Source: Dechloromonas sp. UBA6271 (lineage in GTDB: Bacteria; Pseudomonadota; Gammaproteobacteria; Burkholderiales; Rhodocyclaceae). From it: a stretch of DNA of 64,000 bases. Made by a program: the position numbers and the translations under genes. The stretch covers positions 46,972 to 110,971 of the forward strand of contig DJUX01000053.1 of the NCBI GenBank assembly GCA_002440665.1, read 5' to 3'. Numbering within the stretch: the first letter of the stretch is position 1; each line of letters opens with the position of its first letter. Below are positions 8,457 to 18,017 of the stretch, in pieces. The notes below the pieces were generated by a model. It made no database searches. It worked only from the letters and a program-made list of their open reading frames with translations, and had not been told where the DNA came from.

Positions 8457-10520
8457 CTACCCCTTGCCTGCCAAGCCATATTTCTTGAGGAATGCAACAA
8501 ACTGCTCCGGCGGCAGCGGGCGGCTGAAATGGTAGCCCTGCACCAGCTCGCAGCCCATGCCACGCAGGATCGCATACTGCTCTTTCGTCTCGACGCCCTC
8601 GGCCAGCACCTTGAGGCGCAGGCCGCGGCCCATGCTGAGGATGGTCGCGGCGATCGCCCGGTCGTCCGGATCGGCTTCCAGGTCACGGACAAAGGAGCGG
8701 TCGATCTTCAGCTTGCCGACCGGGAAGCGCTTCAGATAGGCGAGCGAGGAATAGCCCGTCCCGAAATCGTCGACCGCCAGTTCGACCCCCATCTCATTCA
8801 GGGCCGACAGCGTGCCGAGCGTCTGCTCGGCATCCTGCATCACGGTGCGCTCGGTCAGTTCCAGTTCGAGGAAGCGTGCTTCCAGCCCTGACGCGGCGAG
8901 TGCGCTGGCTACCGTATCGACGAATCCGGGCTGGCGGAACTGGATCGGCGACACGTTAACCGCGACGATCAGCGGCGGCAGGCCGGCATCCTGCCAGGCG
9001 CGCACCTGGCGGCAGGCTTCGCGCAGCACCCAGTCGCCGATGGGATTGATCAGGCCGATGTCCTCGGCGACGTGGATGAACTGGTCCGGCGGCACCAGCC
9101 CGACTTCCGGGTTCTGCCAGCGGATCAGCGCCTCGACGCCGATGATGCCGCCGCTTTCGACATGCACCAGCGGCTGGTAATGCAGGACGAATTCCCGTGC
9201 ACCGAGCCCGCGGCGCAGACCGCTTTCCATCAGCAGGTGCTTGAGCGTCGCCACGTTCATTTCGCTGGAATAGAAACGGAAGGCATTGCGCCCCGCCTCC
9301 TTGGCCTTGTACATGGCGGCATCGGCATTGCGCAGCAGGGTATCGAAATCCTTGCCATCGACCGGATAAAGGCTGATGCCGAGCGATGGCGTGATGGTAA
9401 GCTCGTGGCCGCCAACCGGGAACGGCGTCGCGCAGACATCGAGCAGGCGGCTGGCAACCTCGGCCGCCGCCGAGGCCCGGATGCCGGGCAAGGCGATGAT
9501 GAACTCGTCGCCGCCCAGCCGGGCCAGGGTATCGACCTTGCGCACCACCGTCGACAGGCGCTGCGCGACGGCACACAGCAGTTCGTCGCCGACGCTGTGG
9601 CCGAGCGAGTCGTTGACCCGCTTGAAGTGATCGAGGTCGAGAAAGACCAGCGCCAGCTCGCTGCCGTCGCGCTCGGCGCCAGCCAGCAACTGGGTGAAAC
9701 GGTCGTTGAGCAGGCGGCGGTTGGGCAACCCGGTCAACGGATCGAAATCGGCCAGTTCGCGGGCGCGCCGCTCGGCATCCTTCTGGGCCGAGATGTCGAG
9801 CAGGGTGCCGACCGAGGCCGGGCGCCCTTCGTAAGTCGTCGAGGAACCCAGGATCATCACCGGCAGTTGGCTGCCATCCTTGCGCACCGCCGTCAGCTCG
9901 TAGGGCTTGCCCGGTTCGCCGGCCGCCCGCTGCTGCATCTCCTCGCGGACCATCGTCCGCTGCTCGGGAACGATCAGGTCGAGCGGCCCGCGCCGGTCGA
10001 CCAGTTCGTCTTCGGCGTAGCCGAATAACTTGAGCAAAAAGGGATTAACGTAGCGGAACAGGCCTTCCTGCAGCACGAAAATGCCGACCTGCGCGGCCTC
10101 CATCGTCGCCCGGAACTGCGCCTCCCGTTCATGCATGGCCGCCTCGGCCAGCACCCGCTCGCTGACATCGACAGCGACACCGAAAACCGCGAGCGCCTTG
10201 CCATCGTGATCGACCTCGAGCGTCATCGAGTCATGACAATGCCGCACCCGCCCGTTGGCGCCGACCACGCGATACTGGACCACCAGCGACACGCGTTGCC
10301 CCGGATTGCCGGCCGCGACTTCCGCGATACGGGCCATCGCCGCTTCATAATCGCCTGGCAGCATGTGGCGGCCGACCAGTTCCATCCCGGCGTCGCGCAC
10401 CGTTTCCGGTTCGAGCCCGAAGAGGCTGGAGGCGGCACCGGAGATGTACTCGAAACGGCCCGTAACCAGGTTCAGGCGATAGGCGACACGCTCGATGCTT
10501 TCGAGCAATTCCTCGTACAA
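8457..10520 (-). CDS. PAS-PAS-GGDEF-EAL c-di-GMP turnover protein
   Basis: 687 aa, apparently soluble. Two PAS folds occupy about residues 1-115 and 130-250. A GGDEF domain follows with the intact motif RLGGDEFIIAL, then an EAL domain with GVEALIRW, NVSPIQFRQPGF, ELELTERT and AVDDFGTGYSSLAYLKRF, all consistent with phosphodiesterase activity. Both catalytic motifs look intact, so it may be bifunctional. The start is unclear: the TTG at 10520 has a weak ribosome site, and an in-frame CTG about 30 bp upstream follows an AAGGGGG tract. It lies between copA and the HMA gene in one tight leftward run. Confidence 0.88.
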   Translation of the reverse strand: MYEELLESIERVAYRLNLVTGRFEYISGAASSLFGLEPETVRDAGMELVGRHMLPGDYEAAMARIAEVAAGNPGQRVSLVVQYRVVGANGRVRHCHDSMTLEVDHDGKALAVFGVAVDVSERVLAEAAMHEREAQFRATMEAAQVGIFVLQEGLFRYVNPFLLKLFGYAEDELVDRRGPLDLIVPEQRTMVREEMQQRAAGEPGKPYELTAVRKDGSQLPVMILGSSTTYEGRPASVGTLLDISAQKDAERRARELADFDPLTGLPNRRLLNDRFTQLLAGAERDGSELALVFLDLDHFKRVNDSLGHSVGDELLCAVAQRLSTVVRKVDTLARLGGDEFIIALPGIRASAAAEVASRLLDVCATPFPVGGHELTITPSLGISLYPVDGKDFDTLLRNADAAMYKAKEAGRNAFRFYSSEMNVATLKHLLMESGLRRGLGAREFVLHYQPLVHVESGGIIGVEALIRWQNPEVGLVPPDQFIHVAEDIGLINPIGDWVLREACRQVRAWQDAGLPPLIVAVNVSPIQFRQPGFVDTVASALAASGLEARFLELELTERTVMQDAEQTLGTLSALNEMGVELAVDDFGTGYSSLAYLKRFPVGKLKIDRSFVRDLEADPDDRAIAATILSMGRGLRLKVLAEGVETKEQYAILRGMGCELVQGYHFSRPLPPEQFVAFLKKYGLAGKG

Positions 10521-10562
10521 CGACAGTTTTTCGTTTTCTTCCAGACAACCCCCTTTATGCCG

Positions 10563-12728
10563 CTAGCGGCCTCTTGGGCGCCAGCGCTTGAGCAACAGGG
10601 AATTCGACACCACCGAAACCGAACTCATGGCCATCGCCGCGCCGGCAACGACCGGGTTGAGCCATCCGAAAGCCGCCAGCGGAATCCCCAGCACATTATA
10701 AATAAAGGCAAAGAACAGGTTCTGGCGAATCTTGCCCAGCGTCGCCCGCGATAGTTCGATGGCATCGTCGACGCCACACAGGTCGCTGCGGATCAGCGTC
10801 AGGTCGGCGGCCTCGACCGCCGCATCGGAACCGGCGCCGATGGCGAAACTGACATCGGCCGCCGCCAGCGCGGGGGCATCGTTAATGCCGTCGCCGACCA
10901 TCGCTACCAGCCCGCCGCCGGCCTTCAGTTCAGCGATCACCGCTGCCTTGTCGCCGGGCAGGATGCCGGCGCGGAACTCGTCGATACCAGCTTCATGGGC
11001 GATCGCCGCCGCCGTCGCCGCATTGTCGCCAGTCAACATGACGACACGGATGCCGCGGGCGCGCAGGCGCTCGATGGCGATGCGCGAGGTCGGCCGCAAG
11101 GCATCGGCAATCGCCAGCAAAGCCAGTACCGCGCCATTTTCCGCGAGCACGACGACCGTCTTGCCCGCCTGTTGCAAACGCAGAACCGCCGGGTCGTCAG
11201 CCATGCCCAGCCAGGCCGGCGCCCCGAGACGCAGCGAACGCCCGTCGACTTCGCCGGCGACACCCTGCCCTGGCGTCGCAATGAAATTGGCCACTTTTGG
11301 CAGGTCGACCGCAGCAGCCCGCGCCAGGACGGCACGCGCCAGTGGGTGCTCCGACCCCTGCTCAAGTGCCGCCGCCAGATGCAATGCCTGATCAGCATCA
11401 AGCGCCCGCGGCACAATGTCGGTCACCTGCGGTTCGCCGCGGGTCAGCGTGCCGGTCTTGTCGAGGGCGAGGACAGCGATTTTTTCCGCCCGCTCCAGCG
11501 CCTCGACGTTCTTGACCAGAATCCCCGCCCGTGCGCCTTGCCCGGTGCCGACCATGATCGCCGTCGGCGTCGCCAGCCCGAGCGCACACGGACAGGCGAT
11601 GACCAGCACGGCAACGGCATTGACCAGCGCTTCGGCAAAACCGCCGGCGTACAGCCACCAACCGGCGAAAGTCGCCAGCGCGATAAGACAAACAACCGGC
11701 ACGAAGACCGCCGAAATCTGGTCGGCCAGCCGCTGCACCGGCGCTTTAGAGCCTTGCGCCTCGCCGACCAGGCGGATGATGCCGGCCAGTAGCGTCTGCT
11801 CGCCGACGCCGGTCGCCCGGCAGCGCAGCGCCCCCTGGCCGTTGGCGGTCGCCGCGAACACCTTGTCGCCGGCGGTCTTGCCCACCGGCATGCTCTCGCC
11901 GGTCAGCATCGCCTCGTTTACGCTGGAAGCGCCGTCCAGCACCTCGCCATCGACCGGCACGCTCTCGCCGGGACGGACCATGAAAATATCGCCGGCCATC
12001 AGCGCGTCGACGGCGATCTCGACCCACTGGCCGTCGCGTTCGATGCGCGCCGTCTTCGGCTGCAGGCGGATCAGCGACTCGATGGCTTCCGAGGTGCGCG
12101 CCTTGGCCCGCGCCTCGAGCAGTTTGCCGAGCAGCACCAGGGTAATGACCGCCGCACCGGCTTCGAAATAGACATGCTGGTCGAGCCCGAACAAGGTCAC
12201 GAGCGCCGAAAAGCCCCAGGCCATGCTGGTCCCCAGCGCCACCAGCACATCCATGTTGGCGCCGCCGCCGCGCAAAGCCTTCCAGGCGCCGTCGTAGAAA
12301 CGCCAGCCGATCCAGAACTGGACCGGCGTCGCCAGTGCCAGTTGCAGCCAGCGCGGCAACTCGGGATGGTGATGCGAATCGCCGAACATGAACAACATCT
12401 GCCCGACCAGCGGCAGGGTCAGCGCCACGGCGATCCAGAAGCGGCGGATTTCCCGCTGGTAGTCTGCCGCCCGCCGTGCCTTCTCGCGCGTCCGCGTATC
12501 CTTGTCCACCAGGCTGGCGGTGAAGCCGGCCCTGGCCACCGCCGCGATCACCGCGGTTTCGTCCGCCACCCCCGCCAGCCGCACACGCGCCCGTTCGGCC
12601 GCCAGATTGACATTCGCCTGAATGCCCGGCTGCCGGTTCAGCACCTTTTCCAGGCGTGCCGAGCAGGCCGCGCAGGTCATGCCGGCAATGGCGAATTCGA
12701 CGACGCGAGTGCCGGCGCTTTCGCTCAC
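10563..12728 (-). CDS. copA: Cu(+)-translocating P1B-type ATPase
   Basis: 721 aa from the GTG at 12728. There is one N-terminal HMA domain ([12 protein letters not shown], Cys19 and Cys22), then the membrane helices. Cys379-Pro-Cys381 forms the transmembrane metal site, Asp423 of DKTGT is the phosphorylated residue, and SEHPLARAV and VGDGINDAP follow. The GTG start overlaps the UspA stop (GTGA). It may export excess copper, or act as the CcoI/CopA2 type that feeds copper to cbb3 oxidase. The neighbouring TauE/SafE-like gene, hemN and fnr favour the second role, but this is context only. Confidence 0.93.
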   Translation of the reverse strand: MSESAGTRVVEFAIAGMTCAACSARLEKVLNRQPGIQANVNLAAERARVRLAGVADETAVIAAVARAGFTASLVDKDTRTREKARRAADYQREIRRFWIAVALTLPLVGQMLFMFGDSHHHPELPRWLQLALATPVQFWIGWRFYDGAWKALRGGGANMDVLVALGTSMAWGFSALVTLFGLDQHVYFEAGAAVITLVLLGKLLEARAKARTSEAIESLIRLQPKTARIERDGQWVEIAVDALMAGDIFMVRPGESVPVDGEVLDGASSVNEAMLTGESMPVGKTAGDKVFAATANGQGALRCRATGVGEQTLLAGIIRLVGEAQGSKAPVQRLADQISAVFVPVVCLIALATFAGWWLYAGGFAEALVNAVAVLVIACPCALGLATPTAIMVGTGQGARAGILVKNVEALERAEKIAVLALDKTGTLTRGEPQVTDIVPRALDADQALHLAAALEQGSEHPLARAVLARAAAVDLPKVANFIATPGQGVAGEVDGRSLRLGAPAWLGMADDPAVLRLQQAGKTVVVLAENGAVLALLAIADALRPTSRIAIERLRARGIRVVMLTGDNAATAAAIAHEAGIDEFRAGILPGDKAAVIAELKAGGGLVAMVGDGINDAPALAAADVSFAIGAGSDAAVEAADLTLIRSDLCGVDDAIELSRATLGKIRQNLFFAFIYNVLGIPLAAFGWLNPVVAGAAMAMSSVSVVSNSLLLKRWRPRGR

Positions 12729-13156
12729 TTGACCAGCAGCACCGGGCATGGCGCGAGATGCAGGACGCGGGCAGCGACCGAACCCGTCACCAGGCCGACG
12801 ACGCCGCTGCGCCCGTGGCTGCCCATGACAATCAGGTCGCAAGCCAGTTCGCCGGCCATTTTGGCGACCACCTCGGCCGGCTGCCCGACATGGATATGGG
12901 TGGTATGGAAACGCCCCGCGGCATCGAGCTTCTGCTGCGCCTCACGCAACTCCTCGCGGCTTTCCTCCATGTAATGGGCGTGCAGCGTTTCCTTGCCGAC
13001 ATGCGCCAGCGCGCGGCCGATCGGAATCGGCGGCTGCACGTGCACCAAGTGGATTTCCGGCACCTCGCGGAAGCAGGCAACATGACCGATCAGGTGGTCG
13101 ACCGCACGCAACGCACAGGCGGAACCATCGACCGCCAGCAGGATTTTCATTGTCAT
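12725..13156 (-). CDS. Universal stress protein (UspA family)
   Basis: 143 aa with the Usp fold: [13 protein letters not shown] at the N-terminus and the ATP-binding loop [23 protein letters not shown] near the C-terminus (Gly-rich, broken by Val/Leu). The first ATG (13156) is 6 bp after GGAG; a second in-frame ATG lies two codons on. The stop overlaps the copA start by 4 bp, which implies coupled translation. Role inferred as a stress or low-oxygen ATP-binding regulator. Confidence 0.88.
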   Translation of the reverse strand: MTMKILLAVDGSACALRAVDHLIGHVACFREVPEIHLVHVQPPIPIGRALAHVGKETLHAHYMEESREELREAQQKLDAAGRFHTTHIHVGQPAEVVAKMAGELACDLIVMGSHGRSGVVGLVTGSVAARVLHLAPCPVLLVK

Positions 13157-13165
13157 CGTTCTCTC

Positions 13166-13837
13166 CTAGATCCAGTGCAGCAAACGCATCAGGCCAATCA
13201 GCCCGTAGATGCCGAAACCCAGCACCAGCATGCCGGAGGCGATGCGCACCGCCGGCCGCCGCACAAATTCATTGAGCCTTGCCAGCAGGATGCCCGCCAG
13301 CAGCAGATTTGGCAACGTACCGAGGCCGAACGCCAGCATCAGCAAGGCGCCTCGCGCGGGCGAACCGGCGCTTAGCGCGGTCGCCAGCGCGCTGTAGACC
13401 AGCCCGCAGGGCAGCCAGCCCCACAGCAGGCCGAGCGGAAAGGCCTGGACAACCGTCTTGGCCGGCAGAAAACGCCGTGTCAGCGGCTGGATCCGGCGCC
13501 ACAGGTGCTGCCCGGCACGCTCGGTAAAAGCCAGCGCCCGGGTCACCCCGAGCAGATAGAGACCGAGCGCGACGAGCATCAGGTTGGCCAGCAGATAGAG
13601 GCCGAGGCGGACCGGCGCCTGCCCGTCCAGCGTCAGGCTGGCGGCACCGAGCACCCCGGCCAGCGCGCCGGCAGCGGCGTAGGAAAGGATGCGGCCGGCG
13701 TTGTAGGCCAGGTGCATCGACCAGCGGGCGGGCGCCCCCAGCGAGAGCGCGCCAACGATGCCGCCGCACATGCCGACACAATGCGTGCCGCCCAGCAGTC
13801 CGACGAGGAACAGGGCTAAATAGGCGGAATCAGGCAT
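13166..13837 (-). CDS. TauE/SafE-like (UreH-type) integral membrane protein
   Basis: 223 aa with about six membrane helices. The N-terminal FLVGLLGGTHCVGMCGG motif, with paired Cys and a His, is characteristic of the branch linked to cytochrome oxidase and copper maturation. A second signature GLLWGWLPCGLVYSALATAL is in the middle. It is the first gene of the leftward copper run (9 bp before usp). A role in copper handling or oxidase assembly is inferred from genes of this type beside ccoGHIS; the transported species is unknown. Confidence 0.8.
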   Translation of the reverse strand: MPDSAYLALFLVGLLGGTHCVGMCGGIVGALSLGAPARWSMHLAYNAGRILSYAAAGALAGVLGAASLTLDGQAPVRLGLYLLANLMLVALGLYLLGVTRALAFTERAGQHLWRRIQPLTRRFLPAKTVVQAFPLGLLWGWLPCGLVYSALATALSAGSPARGALLMLAFGLGTLPNLLLAGILLARLNEFVRRPAVRIASGMLVLGFGIYGLIGLMRLLHWI

Positions 13838-13902
13838 CGTGCAACACTGAATTGGGCGGAAACGTAGAGTTTACCCTGCCCGCTTCGTCGCATGCACGCG
13901 CT

Positions 13903-15297
13903 TCAGATCACCTTCGAGTAACGTGTCCGCTGGCGGTCGGCGCGCAGATAGCGATCGAAGACCATCGAGATGACACGCACCAGCATGCGCCCTGGCGGCA
14001 GAACGGTAATCCACTCGCGTTCGACCTTGAGCAGACCAGCGTGTTCCATCTCCTTGAGATCGCCGAGTTCGGAAGCAAAATACTTGCGGAAGTCGATCAG
14101 GTGGGCGCTTTCGATGGACTCGATGGACAACTCAAAATGGCACATCAGCGCTTGGATGATGGAACGGCGGAGAATATCGTCGGCATTCAGCTCTATGCCG
14201 CGAAACACCGGCAGCATCTGGGCATCCAGGCGATCGTAGTATTCGTCCAGGGTCTTGACGTTCTGGCTGTAGGTCGGCCCGACCTTGCCGATCGACGAGA
14301 TGCCGAAGGACAGCATGTCGCTGTCGGCGTAGGTCGAATAGCCCTGGAAATTCCGGTGAAGGCGCCCCTGGCGCTGGGCCACGGCGAGTTCGTCGTCAGG
14401 CTTGGCGAAGTGGTCCATGCCGATGAAGACGTAACCGGCTTCGGTCAGCTTGCGGATGGCGAGCGCGAGAATCTGCAGCTTGGTATCGGCCGACGGCAGG
14501 TCGGGCTCGGCAATCCGGCGCTGCGGCTTGAACAGGCTGGGCAGGTGAGCGTAGTTGTAGATTGACAGGCGATCCGGGTCCATCGCCAGCACGCGTTCCA
14601 GCGTCCGGTTGAAACCCATCACCGTCTGGTGCGGCAGACCGTAGATCAGATCGACGGAAATCGACTTGAAGCCGTTGGCACGCGCCGCGTTGATCACGTT
14701 GGCGGTTTCTTCCTCGCTCTGGATCCGGTTGACCGCCTGCTGCACGCGTTCGTCGAAATCCTGAACGCCGACACTCATGCGGTTGAAGCCGAGTTCGCCG
14801 AGCAGCGCCACGGTCGCCGTATCGACCTTGCGCGGATCGACTTCGATCGAGTATTCGCCACCATCGAGCAGCTTAAAGTGCTTGCGCGTCGTGTCCATCA
14901 ACTGGCGCATTTCGTCGTGCGACAGGAAGGTCGGCGTACCGCCGCCCCAGTGCAGCTGGATCACCTCGTGTTCGCCATCGAGAGACTGGCTCTGGAGCGC
15001 GACCTCCTTGGCCAGATATTTCAGGTACTTGGCGCTGCGCCCGTGATCCTTGGTAATGATCTTGTTGCAGGCACAGTAATAGCAGATGGTGTTACAGAAC
15101 GGGATGTGGAAGTATAATGAGAGAGGTCGGCTGATACCCCCGATGTTGCGCTTGCCCAGCCAATGCTTGGCGGCTTCGGAGTCGAATGCCTCGACGAAGC
15201 GGTCGGCCGTCGGATAGGACGTGTAGCGTGGGCCGTTGATATCGAAACGGCGAATGATCTGAGGATCGAAGACGAGGTTTTCAGTTGCGAAATTCAT
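13903..15297 (-). CDS. hemN: Oxygen-independent coproporphyrinogen III dehydrogenase
   Basis: 464 aa radical-SAM enzyme of anaerobic heme synthesis. The cluster motif is FHIPFCNTICYYCACNK (CxxxCxxC), preceded by GPRYTSYPTAD as in HemN proper rather than HemW. HWGGGTPTFL, VDPRKV and GVQDFDERVQQAVNRIQ follow. Start taken at 15297; an in-frame codon five residues upstream is less likely. It is divergent from fnr across an FNR box, so anaerobic induction is expected. Confidence 0.95.
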   Translation of the reverse strand: MNFATENLVFDPQIIRRFDINGPRYTSYPTADRFVEAFDSEAAKHWLGKRNIGGISRPLSLYFHIPFCNTICYYCACNKIITKDHGRSAKYLKYLAKEVALQSQSLDGEHEVIQLHWGGGTPTFLSHDEMRQLMDTTRKHFKLLDGGEYSIEVDPRKVDTATVALLGELGFNRMSVGVQDFDERVQQAVNRIQSEEETANVINAARANGFKSISVDLIYGLPHQTVMGFNRTLERVLAMDPDRLSIYNYAHLPSLFKPQRRIAEPDLPSADTKLQILALAIRKLTEAGYVFIGMDHFAKPDDELAVAQRQGRLHRNFQGYSTYADSDMLSFGISSIGKVGPTYSQNVKTLDEYYDRLDAQMLPVFRGIELNADDILRRSIIQALMCHFELSIESIESAHLIDFRKYFASELGDLKEMEHAGLLKVEREWITVLPPGRMLVRVISMVFDRYLRADRQRTRYSKVI

Positions 15298-15351
15298 TAA
15301 ACATGCCACCAAGAGTAGGTCGGATTATGTTCGGATGCGGCGACTTTATGG

Positions 15352-15365
15352 TTGACTTGGATCAA
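15352..15365. promoter_or_regulatory. FNR/ANR box
   Basis: TTGACTTGGATCAA matches the FNR consensus TTGAT-N4-ATCAA with a single difference. It lies in the 82-bp gap between divergent hemN and fnr, 54 bp upstream of the hemN start and 14 bp from fnr. It could activate hemN and, being so close to the fnr start, repress fnr. Confidence 0.8.
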
Positions 15366-15379
15366 GCTTACACGGGTTC

Positions 15380-16123
15380 ATGATGCCCCCCCAATCCGCC
15401 ACCAATACGATCTCTCTCTCGGTCATCAAGACCGCCTGCTCCAACTGCAATCTGCGCGAGTTGTGCCTGCCTTTCGGGCTCAGCATCGAAGAACTCGAGC
15501 GACTCGACGATCTGGTTTCGACCCGCCGCCGCCTCAAGCGTGGCGAGCACCTCTACCGCTCCGGCGTACCCTTCGACGCGATCTACGCGATCCGCAGCGG
15601 CTTCTTCAAGACCGACGTGCTGCTCGAAGACGGGCGCGAGCAGGTTACCGGCTTCCAGATGGCCGGCGAACTGCTGGGCCTCGACGGGATCAGCACCGAA
15701 CACCATACCTGTAATGCCGTCGCCCTCGAAGACAGTGAAATCTGCGCCATTCCCTTCTCGCGGCTGGAAAGCCTGTCGCGCGAAATTCATACTTTGCAGC
15801 ACCATTTCCACAAGGTGATGAGCCGTGAGATCGTCCGCGACCACGGCGTCATGATGCTGCTCGGCACGATGCGTGCTGAAGAGCGGCTTGCTGCCTTCCT
15901 GCTCAATCTGTCGCAGCGCTTCACGGCACGCGGCTTTTCGCATGCCGAGTTCTACCTGCGCATGACGCGCGAGGAAATCGGCAGCTACCTTGGCCTCAAG
16001 CTGGAAACCGTCTCCCGCACCTTCTCGCGCTTTCAGGAAGAAGGCTTCATCGCAGTCCAGCAGAAACACATCCGGATTCTCAACGTCGCCGGCCTCAAGG
16101 CGCTGATGAATCACCGCGGATAA
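15380..16123 (+). CDS. fnr: FNR/ANR-type oxygen-sensing transcription regulator
   Basis: 247 aa, Crp/Fnr family. Cys20, Cys23 and Cys29 plus a cysteine near residue 111 (HHTCNAV) provide the four ligands of the O2-labile [4Fe-4S] cluster. The C-terminal helix-turn-helix TREEIGSYLGLKLETVSRTF has the E--SR recognition residues of FNR, consistent with the box just upstream. Two adjacent ATG codons could start it. Its 3' end overlaps the convergent SirB2 gene by 13 bp. Confidence 0.95.
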   Translation: MMPPQSATNTISLSVIKTACSNCNLRELCLPFGLSIEELERLDDLVSTRRRLKRGEHLYRSGVPFDAIYAIRSGFFKTDVLLEDGREQVTGFQMAGELLGLDGISTEHHTCNAVALEDSEICAIPFSRLESLSREIHTLQHHFHKVMSREIVRDHGVMMLLGTMRAEERLAAFLLNLSQRFTARGFSHAEFYLRMTREEIGSYLGLKLETVSRTFSRFQEEGFIAVQQKHIRILNVAGLKALMNHRG

Positions 16124-16494
16124 GGTAGCGGGCTCCGCGTCAGCGCAACGCTGACGATATAGGTGAAGGCCGCCAGCGCCAGCACCAGAAACACCAGCCG
16201 CTGGCGCGGCGTCTTGCCTCGTTTCAGCGCCATCGTCCCGCACAGAATGTAGGCCAGCAGGCCGAAGAACTTGGCCGTCAACCAGCTCTGCGCGAACGGG
16301 TACTGGCCGCTCAGCCAGGCCATGATCAGCGCACTGCCGAGCAGCAGCGTGTCGACGACATGCGGCACTACCCGCGCCAGGCGCGCCTGCAACAGCGGCG
16401 ATCCCGTAATCATCCACCAGCCGCGCAGACCGAAGCCAAGGCCGCTGAGGACGACACAGGTGACGTGGAGATGCTTGAGCGCGAGGTAACTCAT
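16111..16494 (-). CDS. SirB2-family membrane protein
   Basis: 127 aa with four predicted membrane helices. LKHLHVTCVVLSGLGFGLRG at the N-terminus and a later VVPHVVDTLLLGSALIMAW carry the conserved histidines of the SirB2 family. The molecular function of this family is not settled. The ATG overlaps the stop of the preceding membrane-protein gene (ATGA), so it ends the hemerythrin operon. Confidence 0.8.
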   Translation of the reverse strand: MSYLALKHLHVTCVVLSGLGFGLRGWWMITGSPLLQARLARVVPHVVDTLLLGSALIMAWLSGQYPFAQSWLTAKFFGLLAYILCGTMALKRGKTPRQRLVFLVLALAAFTYIVSVALTRSPLPYPR

Positions 16495-17777
16495 GCCGGA
16501 TTATTTTCCTTGATGTGCCGGCGATAACGACTGACGGCTCCCAGCAGATTGTAGAACAGCCAGCCGCTGGCCAGCGCCAGCGCCGCCCCCGCCGGCCGCG
16601 CCAGCCACTCGGGCCAGACCGCGGCAGCCAGCAGCAGAGCGACGGCCAATGCATGCACCCTTACCTGCCGCTGCATGTCGGCCTCCGGCAATATGCGGTT
16701 CATGTTCGGCGCCGGCGCCTGTCCGCTGCTGCAGTTCTGCATGTGCAGCCAGGCGAGGAACGGGACGATCTTGTACAACATGCCGACGATGAAGGACATG
16801 AAGCCACCGACCAGCAGCAGGATGCCGAAGCTCAGGCTCCAGCCGGGCAAGTCGGCAAGCGGCGGCCAGGCTGCTGCGGTCAACGGCAAAAAAAGGGCAA
16901 AAATGGCGCTGCCCAGACCGAGCTGCCAGTAGCGATGGGTGGCATCCGTTCGCGCTCGCCGGCGCTGCATCTGCAGGCGGAGGGTCAGCAAGGCAAAGGC
17001 GATGCCGGCGAGCGCCGACAAGCCCTGGACCAGGCGTAGTGCCAGCGGCGACTCGACCAGCACCGCCAGCGTCCACGCCAGCACCAGCCCGAGCATGACG
17101 CGTGGAAACCACCAGCTGGGCCGCGCCGGGTAGCCAGGCGTCAGCTGGAACATGGGCACGACGACATAGGCCATCGCCGCCAGCAGGATGCCGGCCCAGC
17201 CCCCCAGCGCCCAGCCGGCATGCAGATCGGTCAGCAGAGGCAAGGGCACCGCCCAGCCGCGGGCGAGCGCCAGTGCCAGCAAGACCCCTAGCGCGACAGC
17301 ACCGGCCAGGCCGAACAAGGCGAACTTGAGGCCGCGGATGGTCGGGCTGGTCGATGGCACGCCGGACAATGCGCGCCCGGTAGCGCCGAGAAAGGCGGCG
17401 ATGCTCAGGCCGAGCGTCAGGGCCGCAGCACTGAGCAAGGGCGGCTGCCCGAGCAGGAAACCTGCCGCGAGCAGAAGCGCGCCGGCGGAAAGGCCCACGT
17501 GCAGCCAGCGCGAAACCGCCAGCGGGTTACCCAGGTTGGCCCCGGTCACCACGGGCAGGATCTGGATCAGCGCACCAAGCATGACCTGCAGCATGAAGCC
17601 GACGGTAATCAGATGGGTCGCCGCCAGCAGGCCCGGCATCCAGCGCGAGGCGAACATGTCCGGCCCGAGCGCCAGGAGCAGCAGGCCCGCCGCCAGCGCG
17701 AACAGCGGGGCGGTCAGGAAAAAACGCAGCGGCGCGGCAAAGGGCGGCGCCTTATCGAACGACAGCAGCGCCTGCAT
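16491..17777 (-). CDS. Polytopic membrane protein, possibly NnrS / heme-copper-oxidase-subunit-I-like
   Basis: 428 aa with about twelve hydrophobic helices. Histidines lie within or beside helices in ATHLITVGFML, DLHAGWALGGW and FLAWLHMQNCSSG, a layout that recalls NnrS or heme-copper oxidase subunit I, but I cannot assign a family firmly. It sits between a DUF2249 protein with hemerythrin and a SirB2 gene, with fnr convergent. That context fits a role in NO or low-oxygen metabolism. The substrate and any heme content are unknown. Confidence 0.55.
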   Translation of the reverse strand: MQALLSFDKAPPFAAPLRFFLTAPLFALAAGLLLLALGPDMFASRWMPGLLAATHLITVGFMLQVMLGALIQILPVVTGANLGNPLAVSRWLHVGLSAGALLLAAGFLLGQPPLLSAAALTLGLSIAAFLGATGRALSGVPSTSPTIRGLKFALFGLAGAVALGVLLALALARGWAVPLPLLTDLHAGWALGGWAGILLAAMAYVVVPMFQLTPGYPARPSWWFPRVMLGLVLAWTLAVLVESPLALRLVQGLSALAGIAFALLTLRLQMQRRRARTDATHRYWQLGLGSAIFALFLPLTAAAWPPLADLPGWSLSFGILLLVGGFMSFIVGMLYKIVPFLAWLHMQNCSSGQAPAPNMNRILPEADMQRQVRVHALAVALLLAAAVWPEWLARPAGAALALASGWLFYNLLGAVSRYRRHIKENNPA

Positions 17778-17789
17778 GCGAGCGCCGGC

Positions 17790-18017
17790 TCAGCGCCAGA
17801 TCAGGATTTCGTAGGTGCCGTCGGCCACCAGCTCGGTTTCATAGGTGTAGCCGTTCTGCCTGAGCACCTTGTAGAGCGGATGCGGCTCACGGAACAGGAG
17901 CAGCAGCATCCGCTCGCCCGGCTTAAGGGTGTCGAGCATTTCCATGGTCTGCACGAACGGCTCGGGTGGTTCCAGGTAGCGGGCATCGACGACGTGGGCG
18001 GTTTTCGGATGGCTCAT
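17790..18017 (-). CDS. DUF2249 domain protein
   Basis: 75 aa, a TusA-like small fold with a central RMLLLLFREPHPLYKVLRQNG and C-terminal YEILIWR. DUF2249 proteins often accompany hemerythrins and NO-responsive genes. The ATG overlaps the hemerythrin stop (ATGA) and the next gene follows 12 bp later, so it is operonic. No enzymatic function is assigned. Confidence 0.85.
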   Translation of the reverse strand: MSHPKTAHVVDARYLEPPEPFVQTMEMLDTLKPGERMLLLLFREPHPLYKVLRQNGYTYETELVADGTYEILIWR

